Source: Sipunculus nudus
Taxonomy: Eukaryota; Annelida; Sipuncula; Golfingiida; Sipunculidae
DNA length: 64,000 nt
Reading direction: 5' to 3'
Assembly (NCBI GenBank): GCA_026874595.1
Contig: CM049316.1
Coordinates: forward strand, 57,979,676 to 58,043,675
The position numbers were made by a program, and so were the translations under genes. The notes under the pieces are model-generated. The model saw nothing but the letters and a program-made list of their open reading frames with translations, had not been told where the DNA came from and did not search any database. Positions 40,101 through 52,100 of this stretch are shown here, one piece after another (within the stretch, counting starts at the first letter, position 1; every line of letters begins with the position of its first letter).

Positions 40101-43100
40101 ATGTCCACCAGGACAGGTAAATTTAATTCCTCGGTCACTAATGTTCAGCTGACTGAAAGTCACGTCAGCTCTTGTGACCGGGGTTTGTCCTTCGTTCTTT
40201 CAGCTCTTAAGACTTCGTTAACAGGATAAATCCTGTGGAATATAATGGAAACATTGAAACTTATGTTCAGAGAGGTCCTCGTGTAATCCCCATAGAGTCG
40301 AAATTAAATATCCCGGTGACTCATACTTTTGAGCCTCCAACTTCTTCAAGTCAAAATCATGATTATCTTCACACTAAACATGAAGTGTTTAAGCCTATTT
40401 CGTCTGAATATATAATTCGCATTGTTATGTTTTTTCAAATAATATGCGTGACAGGATCAAATCTGGTAGATATCAAAGCGTGAACCTATTTGAAATGGGG
40501 ACATATCAAGTTACCTTTTCTTGAGCTTATCGACATCAGGAGCCCAGAGCGTTAAAGTCTAGACGTATTTAGAATAAACAGTATTGCCAAATTAGTATTG
40601 TTTTCCGTGTCATCTCACATTGAACGTCATGCTGTTATTTAACTTTACGTGTCTTCTGCTTGTTTCAGCAATGGTGTCAGTTTGAAGGTGTATGCAAGTC
40701 CTGGAATGAATCTTGTAGCCCAACTACTGCACCATCAAGATGTCAACCAGGACAGGTACATTTCGCTCTTTTTACTGATTTTATTCGTCACTGATGATCG
40801 GGACTTATTTCTATCTTTCTATTAACCAATTCCTTCATACTAGATCTCTATATTTAAACAAACACCTGTTTCTTTGAACGAGTTTTCCACTAAAACTACA
40901 CATTCATATTTCTTTTCCAGTATTACTGTTATATGCAGCGAAGGTGCATACCTGACGGACATCCCTGCGGAACACCAACACCTACTGGAACCGTGTGCCC
41001 TGACGGAATGGTAAGAGAATATTTTTTTATAAATTCATGTTTACTTATGGCTTGCCTTACCCCTTAAATTGTTTACTGGGAATATCTTTGAGTAATGTAG
41101 ACGGACGCATAAATCAGTAAGCAGCAGTACTCTCCTGAAAGCAGAATACTCTTTACATTTGATTATCTTGCAGCAATGTTGTCATTATTATGTGCTATCA
41201 CGGACTCTGTCATTTCAGGTGTTTTGTTTTGAAAATATGACCTGCATACAGGCCAGCGTCAACTGCTCTATTCACAATGCCTCTTCCTGTGGGACTAGTC
41301 AGGTTAGTGCTTTATAAACCGTTCTGCTAGCATCTCAAATTCATGATAAGTTAAAGAATACTTTTACTTTGTTAATTGAAAATCAGAGGCAGCATTGAAA
41401 ACAAATTGGCATTCGCAACTATCGCGTTATTTAGGCCGTCTCCTCTTTTCCTGGATACATGTGTTGTACTCTAACTGCTCAGAAGAAAATTGAGTTTGTT
41501 TGTGAGCTTTATACTTTAAAGTTCCTGGTAATCTGAACCTGGGCATCTGCAGAAAATTATCCGTCCGCTAATCAAACGTTTTTTTAATATCATATATACT
41601 TTTTCGAATGATATTTCATGACAGCGTCACCTATATAGAGATATAATCCTGCGGTTATCGTGCTTTTTGATTAACCCGGAGACTTTGTCGCTGAAGCAAA
41701 CGATATAAACATAACAATGGGGCAGTGGTTTGAACCATTTTTACAGTCAGACTAAATAGTTCATTTCAAAAATTCATTTTTACCTTTCCCCTGAGAACTT
41801 TTAATTGCAAATATGAAATTTTAAGATTCCTTCAGGTTGGGCACATACGTTAATGCACATATTGAGTTCAGGTCACATATGTTTTAGGGTTTGAAATATC
41901 TAGAATAAAAAACAAACTTTTTTCCGCTTCCTGTCTGATTACGTTTGTACCTGTTCTTTCAGTATTGGTGTGGATATGAAGGCTTGTGCAAGTGGTCATA
42001 TGAATCCTGTGGCCCCACTGCATCTCCTTCAGCATGTCCACCAGGACAGGTAAATTTTACTCTTTGGACACTATAAGATCAACTGACTGAAAGTCGTTTC
42101 AACTGGGGTGATAACCCTCTTTCCTTCAAGAGTTCGGCCCTTCGGTCGTTCGTTAACAGGATAAATTTTGTCGAATATATACTTGAAAATCGAAACTGAT
42201 GTTCAGAGAGGTATATCCCGGTGACTCAGTATTTTTGCAGCTCCAACTTCTCCAAGTTACAATCATAATTATCTTCACCCTGAACGTGAAATATGTTTAA
42301 GCCCATATCCTCTGAATATATGTTTCACAAAACTGATAGATATCAAAGTGTAATCCTGTTTCAAATGCGGAAGAATCAAATCTGTCAGGCTGCAAAATAT
42401 GAAGGTTTATCCTTCGTGAATTTTGCCCTTCGGTCTTTCGTTAACAGGATATATTCTGTAAAATATAGTCAAAATATTGCAAAGAGTGAACATATTTCAA
42501 ATTAGGAATTATCAAGTTACCTTTTCTGTTGCTTATCGAAATCAGGAAACCAGCGTGTTTCATGCTAGAAGTATTTAGAATGAACAGTATATCCACATTT
42601 GTTCCACTTTACGTGTCATCTATCTTACTGGACATCATGCTGCTTTTAATTAACTTTACATGCCTTCTGTTTGTTTCAGTATTGGTGTCAGTTTGAAGGT
42701 TTGTGCAAGTTCTCGAATGAATCTTGTGGCTCCACTGCTTCTCAATCAAGATGCCCATCGGGACAGGTAACGTGTACACTCGCTACTCAGTTTTGTGTCA
42801 CTAACGTTTGTGCATTGTTTCAACCCTTCCTTCAAATCTTTATCAACCGACACACAAATATTCAATATTTTCAGAAAAAGGAGGTGTTGAAGATTGGACG
42901 GGGTTTATAGTAGCGATCATCTGTCTTAGTGGGTTTGCATTTCGTTTGTATTGACTTAGCCCTTTTCGTTTTTGGTGTCACATTTAAAGAATGCAAAAGG
43001 TTACGCATGGATCACACAGCCCAAGGGAATTTTCCTAAACACGTGCAACTGGACAGATATTTTCTTACTTATGCTGCTGTATTGGGAATGTTCATGATTT

Positions 43101-46100
43101 CAGTTTGGGCTATGATTGGAGTCTACAAAACGGAAAATGATTAGCTTAATAGGACTTAAGCTTACATTGGCATATCAGATCGATGTGTTTTCAGTATTAT
43201 TGTGACATGGAGGACAGGTGCCAACTTATTTCTGACAGATTTTTATGTTGGTTAATGTTGTATTGACATACATTTTCTGTGAGGCAGGTCAAAACCAGCG
43301 GTTGAATTTTAATTATTGAAAGAACGAGGAATCCCGATGCCTACATTTCATTTTTTTGTTTGTTTTATATTATTTTCTTTTATACATATTTATTTATATA
43401 TTATTATTGATGTGTTATAACATTGTTCTTATTCTCACTGCAGGTCTGGTGTCACCTGGAAGGAACATGCAAATCTACAGATGAACATTGTGGAACAATA
43501 TGTCCAACAGGACACAGGATACCTTCGAATGGATCTTGTGGCCCAACGTTGCCCCCACCAACTTGCCCGACTGGACAGGTACGAATTATATATTTTGCAT
43601 GGAGATTTTTCGTGTTTTACTAAATCTGAGCTTTAAGTTAACCACTATTATTCAGTTAGATTCTGATGGGTATGCTAATACCATTATTCTTCATGCAGTA
43701 TCTGTTTGCAAGCACATGCAATTAATATTCAAACATATACTAGTATGGTCTTCTAGTAACACATTCACAAATTTAAACTTATGTGTAAAGTTTCTACTTC
43801 CTCGTGTTTGGCGTATTTTATTCCAGGCATTTTGCATGCAGGAATGGGCCTGCAAGCCCGTAGATGAACCATGTAGCATGACATTACCATCCCCAAAATG
43901 TACAACGGGTCAGGTATTTGTATTTCTCATTGATCATGTACCATAGGGGAATATATGTTGATCATGATATAACAACCTCCCACCGTGAATTACTATTGTT
44001 ATGAAAAAAAAATATTTTAAAATGGGGTTCACATTTGAGGAAAGCATATGAATAAGTGGAAATTATGAACGATGACATTCAGATAAGATCAAATGTTATA
44101 TTTGTTTACAGTCCCCATAGGATTTTAAAAATATAATAGAAAAGTAACTATCGCTATAAATCTATCGACACTGTTGTTCTTATAGTTTGGATTATGGTGA
44201 GTATTTAGTGCAGATATATAAACATGTTCTATTTTTTATAAATTAATTGGGTTAGACCTTCAAACTGGTAATGCCTCGGAAAACGAAACTTCATGAACTT
44301 TACATTTTCAGTATTATTGTAATATCGAGAATATATGCAAGCCTCACGGAGAGTCATGTGGGGTACCGGAGACCTCTTGCTCTCACGAACAGGCTAATAT
44401 ATTTACATTTAATCTTTTTCACTGCCGGCCGCTCGTTAACAGGGTACAAATCGTAATTGTTAACCTAGGAACTTGTAACTAAACGTTCAGGTAGGTCTGT
44501 AACTAATCTTAATACCAAAAATATGGTCACTGTCACCGTGTGCGAGTTACGAATGCTTCCCTGTTGTTTTTAACACTTTGAAAATCAGACATCCATGAGT
44601 GCAACACTCGTAAATACAGCATTTTTTCTATGAAGAAAGGAAGTAAAACAGCCAAGTCCGTTAACCAGATTTCTTGAAGACACAACTGCGAAATTTAAAC
44701 ATTTTGGGCTATTGTTGAATGAAATTCATTCTTAAGGTAAGATAGATCAGAAATAATTGCATGGATCTGTCCGAAATTTGGTAACACATTGAAAGAACAT
44801 GATAAATTTTCAGACATGTCTCTATCACCATAGAAATTTCCTTATTCAACAAGTTCTTAACAGCTATGCGAGCAAATTTGCAGCTGATTTATGCCTTAAA
44901 TTCATATTGTAAATGAGACATCTCAGTAATGGTTGCATGACATATTTAGACATTTAGTAAGCTTCATGACCACTGATAGTCCCAGCTGTGCAAAGCTGGT
45001 GATGCCATAAACATTTTCTCAATTTTTTGTTGTATGATATTTTACTCAGAAAAAAATCTAAATTATGGCTGGTAAGAAAGCTCAAATCTAAACAGACATA
45101 GAAACTTTTAACTTAATGGCCGGAGGGATCCTAGCTAAATCCGCTTGGAGAATTTAGTTCATAGTGACATATATTCTGCAAACTTCACATATTTTTGTGT
45201 GCTTTGAGCACTAAGAAAATCAGACTTGTGTTAGGGTTCAGATTCCAAATGAAAAATTTGGCATTATATTTTAAAATTTGAATCAGGATATGAATCATCA
45301 TTATGAGTCACTATGCAAACTTATGAGGAAAATTGGCCCAGCCATTTATTCAGAACTAATAAATTGAAATTCATACTTTAGATATCTCAGTGATGTTTGC
45401 ATGGATCTTTCTGAAACTCGGCCAGGTTTTTGATTATATACGGCCCTGTCAGCATTTTTAATAATATTTTTCAGACTTAATAGTTGACATGTCTCAATTT
45501 GAGCCCAGCAAACAAAATATTTCACTTTAATGCATAGGTTGGAAGAAATGAATCATGTGTTAATATGTTTCTTTTGTTTCTATCACCATTTGATAAATGT
45601 CATCATAACTTCTGCCGACACAATTGCAGATTTGTTAAAATGAAAGCAATCTAAGTTGATATATTCCTCTTTGTCACAGATCCCCTGAGCGTCATGAAAC
45701 CTTGGCCACTTGTTAATGAGATCAGTAGCTGTAAATCCACCTGGAGGTTGAAGTAATATTTCCCTGTGTTACGTTTAAAGAGTTACGTTTTTATATGTGA
45801 GAAGCCCAAGTCATATGTATATCATTATTTTGTGAATTAATTTTCTTTTAGATATTCTGCTTTGAAACAAGCACTTGCATCAATGCTGACAGCACCTGTC
45901 TCAGTCAGAATGTCTACTCCTGTGCTGAAGGTCAAGTAAGTGCCTAGTGAAAGGTCCTCAAGCTCTGCGCTGCATATAGTCCTTAAATATTTGTTAAATG
46001 CTTTATATAGGTTAAAGTCATGCAAAACACTTGAATAGAAATGTATACTGTCATAAATAAAGAAAAAGGAATATTGCTCAGTTGAGTGGTTGTATGTAAT

Positions 46101-49100
46101 GTTTTGTTATTGAGATAAGGTCGCTCTATAAAGATCAACATTCGGCTTTCACCTCGTTTGTAATTTTTCAGTTATGTCTTTATTTTAAATCTTGGTTTAT
46201 TTATTAAATAATAATGATGTTATTCAGCTGTTTTTATTCTGTAAACTTATTAATTGGTGGAACTTGGGTAATCAACAGCTCCCAACTTGTCTAGATATTT
46301 TCAGACATTGAAACTGCGTGATCTAATGACAGGAATACTTAAAATTAAAAATAGAACAAATTACCTGGATATATTTTCAGATCTACTGCAAAAATAGGTC
46401 AGAATGTGTTCCTGTCGGGCAATGTGCGGGTGAGTGAAATAATTATTTTTAAGTCGAAATACACATAAAGTTTTCCCAAACACGGTAACCAGATTTTATA
46501 CAGAAACACTGCAGGTACAAATGATTGGACCATGGACCAGATATTAATAAATGAACAATCCATTAATCAAATAAGGTGTTGAAAACTTACCATTCTTTAG
46601 ATTAAACTTGGGTTATATCTTTGCAAAATGAAAAAAAAAGAAAAAGTTGAATATTACATACGACATTAAAGGTACAGCTTATATGTATAGTATTTACGAT
46701 AATGACTTGAGTCAGAATATACGCTTCTTTAATTTACTTATTAACATCAAACTGTCTTTCTTTAAGATGATGGCTTAACATCTACACACGGATTCCAAAA
46801 AGAAATCACCACGATTTTGGACCAAAATACAAAAGGACAACTGCTGACAACATTAGATTTGTCATCCGAGGAACCCATGATAAAAACTGATATTGACGGA
46901 AAACTACGGGCAACATTGTCAACTGTCATTATAACTGGACTTCCCCAAACGACCTTTCCAATCACAAATCAGGAACCACAGACAACGGAGAAAGATGTCA
47001 CTACGCCATATGAGGGTACATTTTGGCATCCCAAGTCAACGACTGGATCCACACCTGAGGAATCTCAAACAACACCTGAGATATTTCAGACAGCACTCGA
47101 GGAATCTGTTATAACACCTGCGGGATCTCTTACAACACCTGAAGAATTTCAGACAAGACCTGAGGAACCTCACACAACACCGGAGGGATCTCAGACAACA
47201 CCTGAGAAATCTCAGACAGCAACCGAGGAATCTCCGACAACACTTGAGGAATTTCATACATCACTTGAGGAATCTCAGACAACACCTGAGGAATCTCAGA
47301 CAACACCTGAAAACAGGATGACATCAGATCACTCTACACGCTTATACGCCGAGGCACCAACGCCACATCTTACTACGTCACAAAATCGGCAGAGAACAAC
47401 TGAAGAAGCTACGTCACCAGTCTACTCGACAGCTAAAATTTCTCAGACGACGTTAACTCCTGAACGACCGGGATCCTGTCCTGTCCCGCCGCCAGATGGC
47501 ACTGGTTCCTGTGTTCAAGACTGCACTCTCGATGAGGACTGTAGTGTTCAAGACCATAAGTGCTGCACCAGAGGCTGCAGTAAAAAATGCCTCAAGCCAG
47601 ACCCTCTAGGTAAAAATCTAATTTCATACTTCTGTATTATTATTTATATTTATTTTTATATTTATATTATTAAACATTAAGGCTATGTCTTGTTGCTTAA
47701 TAGGCCAAAACGAAATATAGAAAGAGATTTACAAGGACCCTTGGCAAGACCTGATCACAATTATAAAATTAGAGACAGAACAGAGAAGAAACCATGGTCG
47801 GGGATTGTGCCAGTTATTTATTATGTAGCATATTCTTTTGAATTTTACATAAATATTATTCTGAAGTTTTAAATGTGTTCAAAGCATAATCTAATATAAT
47901 CCAATATTTATTATACAGAGTTATTTTGGAAAATCTTAATTTACAATTAAGCTGGTATACATATTTAAATTTTATATCATTAAGGATAAAAGGTGCTGAA
48001 GCCAGACGTAGTAATGCGACATCGCTTCATAGTGTCGCCTCTCTCTGAGTGATGTAAAATATATTTATCTACTACAGTGTATTGACCTTCGATTGATCAA
48101 TATATATGTGTCTGCAGATGGACGAGTACCCCTTATTATATTAGGCAAGAAATACAGTCTCGGGGTTCCAGACACGTTCAATACACTTCAGCTTCTGGAT
48201 GAGAGTTCTTTATTAGCTAATTTGTATGAAAACAGCCAGTTCCACATCGGCCTTACGGATGAGACAGCTCAGCTTCAAAAAGTGCACAGTCGGCAAAAGC
48301 GTGATAATTGTGAGTGTTTTTATGAAGAAATATTACGGATGGTAGTATGATTACTACTCAGTGACATGTGTTAGCACGTTTGTGGGTTTGTCCAACTTTC
48401 CGCCGATGCTTCCTGCTTTGAACTTGACCTACATCGATTTCTCTTTAGACAGAGTTATTAGGTTTTCTATAAATAAATAATAGTAAATAAAAATGTTTGA
48501 TATTGATGCAGTTGACAATCACAGAAAAATGATACTTTAAATCAAACCAGATTTCGTTACTCTCCTCACGGCTTTAGGTGTTGTCACAACAAGGTGGAGG
48601 AAGTTGTATGTGAAAGAAGACTTGTGTTCAACACATTCGAATGTAATAAAAGATCATGGGTTGTGCCACTCAGGAAAAGAATTAACTGCAAATATTTTAG
48701 TTATTTATACCATTCATTGAGTAAATTATAAGATTATATAAATATTTATATAAATATATATTAATATTATAATCATTATTATTATTATTACTATAATTTC
48801 GGCAATAAAACCTTTTACTTCAATAATTCTAAGTATGAAATATGACTTTAAATATACTATTATTTTGTTATTATTTTTGTTGCAGCAATATTTATACCAA
48901 ACCAGACCTTCGGCCTACGTGAGGAACTTGCAATCATCTGGCAGTCCCACGGATACTTGGGCGCCAATGTCTCAGCTTTGGGTCCAGACGGATCAGGTAG
49001 TTCTGAAAATTCCAAACGACACCGACTGATCATCAACATGTTTTTATTTCATGAAAGTCTGCACCATACAACCGTGAAAATTGTACTTGTATACGGATAC

Positions 49101-52100
49101 ATCTGACAATTTAATTTTTTTCTGATCATGTCACTCAAAACGTGCACACATAGCTTTAATATGACCAGAAGTATCAAGAATAACAAACATTTCAAAATTA
49201 AAGCATAACGTGTAGCCATGGCTACAAACTACTCTTGAAAAAAATTAGGGTTGAATTCAAAAATTAATTAACCGTTAGTCTGTATTCATTATTAATATAA
49301 TAACCCTTTAATATGTGATAATAACCTTGAAATGAAATGATCATTCACGAGATAACACGGTAGTATATGCTTTGTTGTAGTTCTGAAGACTTACCAAGCT
49401 GCAATAATGGTGGCCCCAGATATTAAACCACCGAAACTGTCCATGAAGCCAAACATAGCCAGGAACTATCAACTCGAGGAGGATAACGTGTCTCAAAAGC
49501 TCTCTATGGACCAGCTTTTCAATATAGAAGGAACAAATCCTGGCCCCGGAGGTGAGAAAATATTTAAGTACCGTTCCTGTTCTCGTCAATGACTGTATTC
49601 CTAATACTTTTATTTGACTATGTCCTTTTTGAATAGGGCTCCGTGGCAAAAATCAAAACTGAGGTATCAAAGTCATAGGTATGCGTGTTAAAAAAAGTGA
49701 CATCATAGAGTCTATAACTTCTTGTTAACAATGAAACAAAGATACATAATCAAATGCTTCAAAAGAGTTTCACTAAAAATCATTTCTCTTGGTTTATTAA
49801 TTTGATTTCATTTCTTATAATTAAAAAAAATAAACAAATTCACGTATGAGGTACCATTATTATAACTCGTGCATATACAAGCCGTTTTAATATACTCTTT
49901 TATGTAAACATCTTTTAATCTTTTACAGGTTTATTTTACATACATGAAAGCATACAAAGTTATTTGATAATGTAAAAAGGTACTGTATTACCTTCTTTAA
50001 CTTAAGGATTAAAATTTTACTAAACATTTTTATGAAAGGTAATTTGTAGGGCTTAGTAATTCATGTTTTATATACTTTAACCGATTTTCTGCAGTACCTG
50101 TGCCTGCTGACATTGAAACCGCATTGACTCAAAAGGGCGTCAAAATGAAGAACCAGTACCTACCGATAGCGGATGAGGTCCGCGAAACCGATGTTATTGT
50201 GTTTGCAGAAATTAAGAATCCATGGCCTAATGTAGTTGCCAAGATAAAAACTCGTTCAGGTATCAACGCAATTGGTGGCATTTTGTCTGATAGGGATACA
50301 TTCAACCTTAAACCTGTCCAGGACTTCACTGGAAATGTTGAAGTCGTCTTCCACGCCGTGTATGAAACGGAGCTGGACTTCTTCAGGGGCCTGCGGTTTC
50401 AACTGTTCGAGAAACAGCTGCAGCTGATCAGGGATTACTTTGAAGATTACAAGGCTTTCATACCGAGTGTGACCCTTACCTTTGAGGTATATTATTAAAA
50501 TTTCAAATACGACATTTATTTCAAACTTAATAATATACCCTTGCCGTATGCTTAGGAAATGCAAGTATGGATATGTGTGTAGGAAGACAAGAATGACAAT
50601 ATATAATTCCACACGTTACAGGTATCCTACAGAGAGTTCAAATATATAGAATGAGCAGACTATTTCATCGCGCTTGCGCAGAAACCCTCGAGGCTTATGT
50701 TTGTTTTCATGAAAACAAACAAATGAAGATAATGACCATTTTAAATACGTGTCTAATTAAAATAATCTTACTGCAATAACATATAGTTATTCCAAGGTTC
50801 TAAAGGTCTTGACCGGGGATTAAGATATCTACTGAGTATGAATAAATGTTTATTAGATGTCTGATGCCTTAATTTGCATATTGGTACGCATCACATGCAA
50901 ATATGTTTGTATATACATGTCTATTCACAGGTAATTGATGTTAATGATGCCCCGGCTTTGAATGATTTAGCCAGGAAGACAGTGTTGCAAAAACCCGAGC
51001 GGGTGATCAGGGAGCTCCTCCCCCGTGTTCCTTACGATCTGAGTCAAAACGACGGGTTTTCTACAGATGAACTGATTAACGAGCTGTACCGTGACCAAGA
51101 TGGCGATGCCCTGGGCATTGTGGTCTGTAGGGCTCAGGTGTCAGCATTAGGTAAGAGTACATGTGTTCGGTTTATTTATAGTATACTTGGTGTTTTATAT
51201 TAAGTATCCCTTTATTCAAATGAGTACAAGTGAGTACAGGTACAGGTTCAACTTATTTATTTTCGTTAACCTTTACCTTACACTCAATCCTTGCACTAGA
51301 TATTGGAATCCAGGGCCTTCAGAGTACAGTACCATGTAAATTATCTGCTTTTATGCTCGTTCAGTAAACGGACCCCTGTATATAGCTAGATGTTGTGAGC
51401 CTTATAACAAATACTTTCCTGGTAATTTGTGACTGTACATTAATTATAATTTTTGTAAACATATAACTTAAATACTTCTTAACGATGACATCAGTTTCTT
51501 TTAATACGCATGACAGTTCTGTGTCTGGATACAAAACTTCTACTGCAAGTGGAATGTACAGAATTATATTTGAACGTTCCACGCAATTGTACCATGCAAA
51601 CTACGTATGTAGCGGGACATTAATTGAAATCACTGATTTTTGTCATGCTATATGTGTAAGTGTACATATGCGCAGAATAATCTATACACATCAATCATGC
51701 ATCTGTGCGCTGGCTTAATTCATATGTCAGCTGAACTTCAGTTGCAGGAGGCAATATCTCATTCAGTCGGTTGGTTTATATTGCTGCCAAAAGGGATAAT
51801 ATCAATTATGTTTTTGCAGGGGTTTGGGAATATAAGCTGGATGGAGATTTCATATGGTCCAATTTAACTGTGCCAGATGAAATTAACATAGGAGCATATC
51901 AACTGAAAAGTATCAGTACAGGAAGGCCTAACCGCAGATTGTACAACAGGACTTGTCTAGCACTGCCACCTGGAAGCAAAATCCGATTCAATCCAGCCAC
52001 TGAGTAAGAACAGACTATTAATACATACATCAAATCTTATTATTATTTTAAAATCTTAATATCACAGTGTTACATTTAGGAGTGATACATTCTAGTCATA

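Larger units (their letters stand above)
17271..42049 (+). repeat. Second exon array: 13 tandem copies of a four-exon B-C-D-A cassette
   Basis: The period is about 1,930-1,964 bases (one step 2,085-2,091). Each unit has exons B (87 bases), C (90), D (84) and A (87), all phase 0-0, so one unit adds exactly 116 residues. Introns are about 165 (B-C), 216 (C-D), 650 (D-A) and 555 (A-B) bases and are copied with the exons. Most inner copies differ at only a few per cent of positions by eye. B and A share W-C-x5-C-x6-C-x8-C ending P-G-Q; C has Y-C-x5-C-x6-C-x9-C; D has F-C-x5-C-x6-C-x7-C. Sequons N-E-S (B) and N-M-T, N-C-S, N-A-S (D) give up to four possible N-glycans per unit. Short ORFs on either strand inside the array are shadows of exon A and its intron. 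Confidence 0.93.

Noticed and set aside
17271-42049. CRISPR-like or satellite DNA interpretation of the periodic array
   Set aside because: The period is about 1.93 kb, repeats contain intact spliceable exons with kept frame and cysteines, and the setting is an animal gene.
17271-42049. Tandem cluster of separate small genes
   Set aside because: No unit has a start codon, signal peptide, stop or poly(A) signal of its own in the coding frame; all exons are phase 0-0 and join into one frame.
43488-43946. 152-codon ORF
   Set aside because: Crosses the exon at 43444 in the wrong frame, then an intron, and enters the 43827 exon by chance. The splice-based reading keeps the cysteine pattern and phases.
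47036-47324. Minus-strand Cys-rich and Ile/Pro-rich ORFs
   Set aside because: Antisense readings of the 21-base coding minisatellite; the + strand frame continues into a clear WAP domain.
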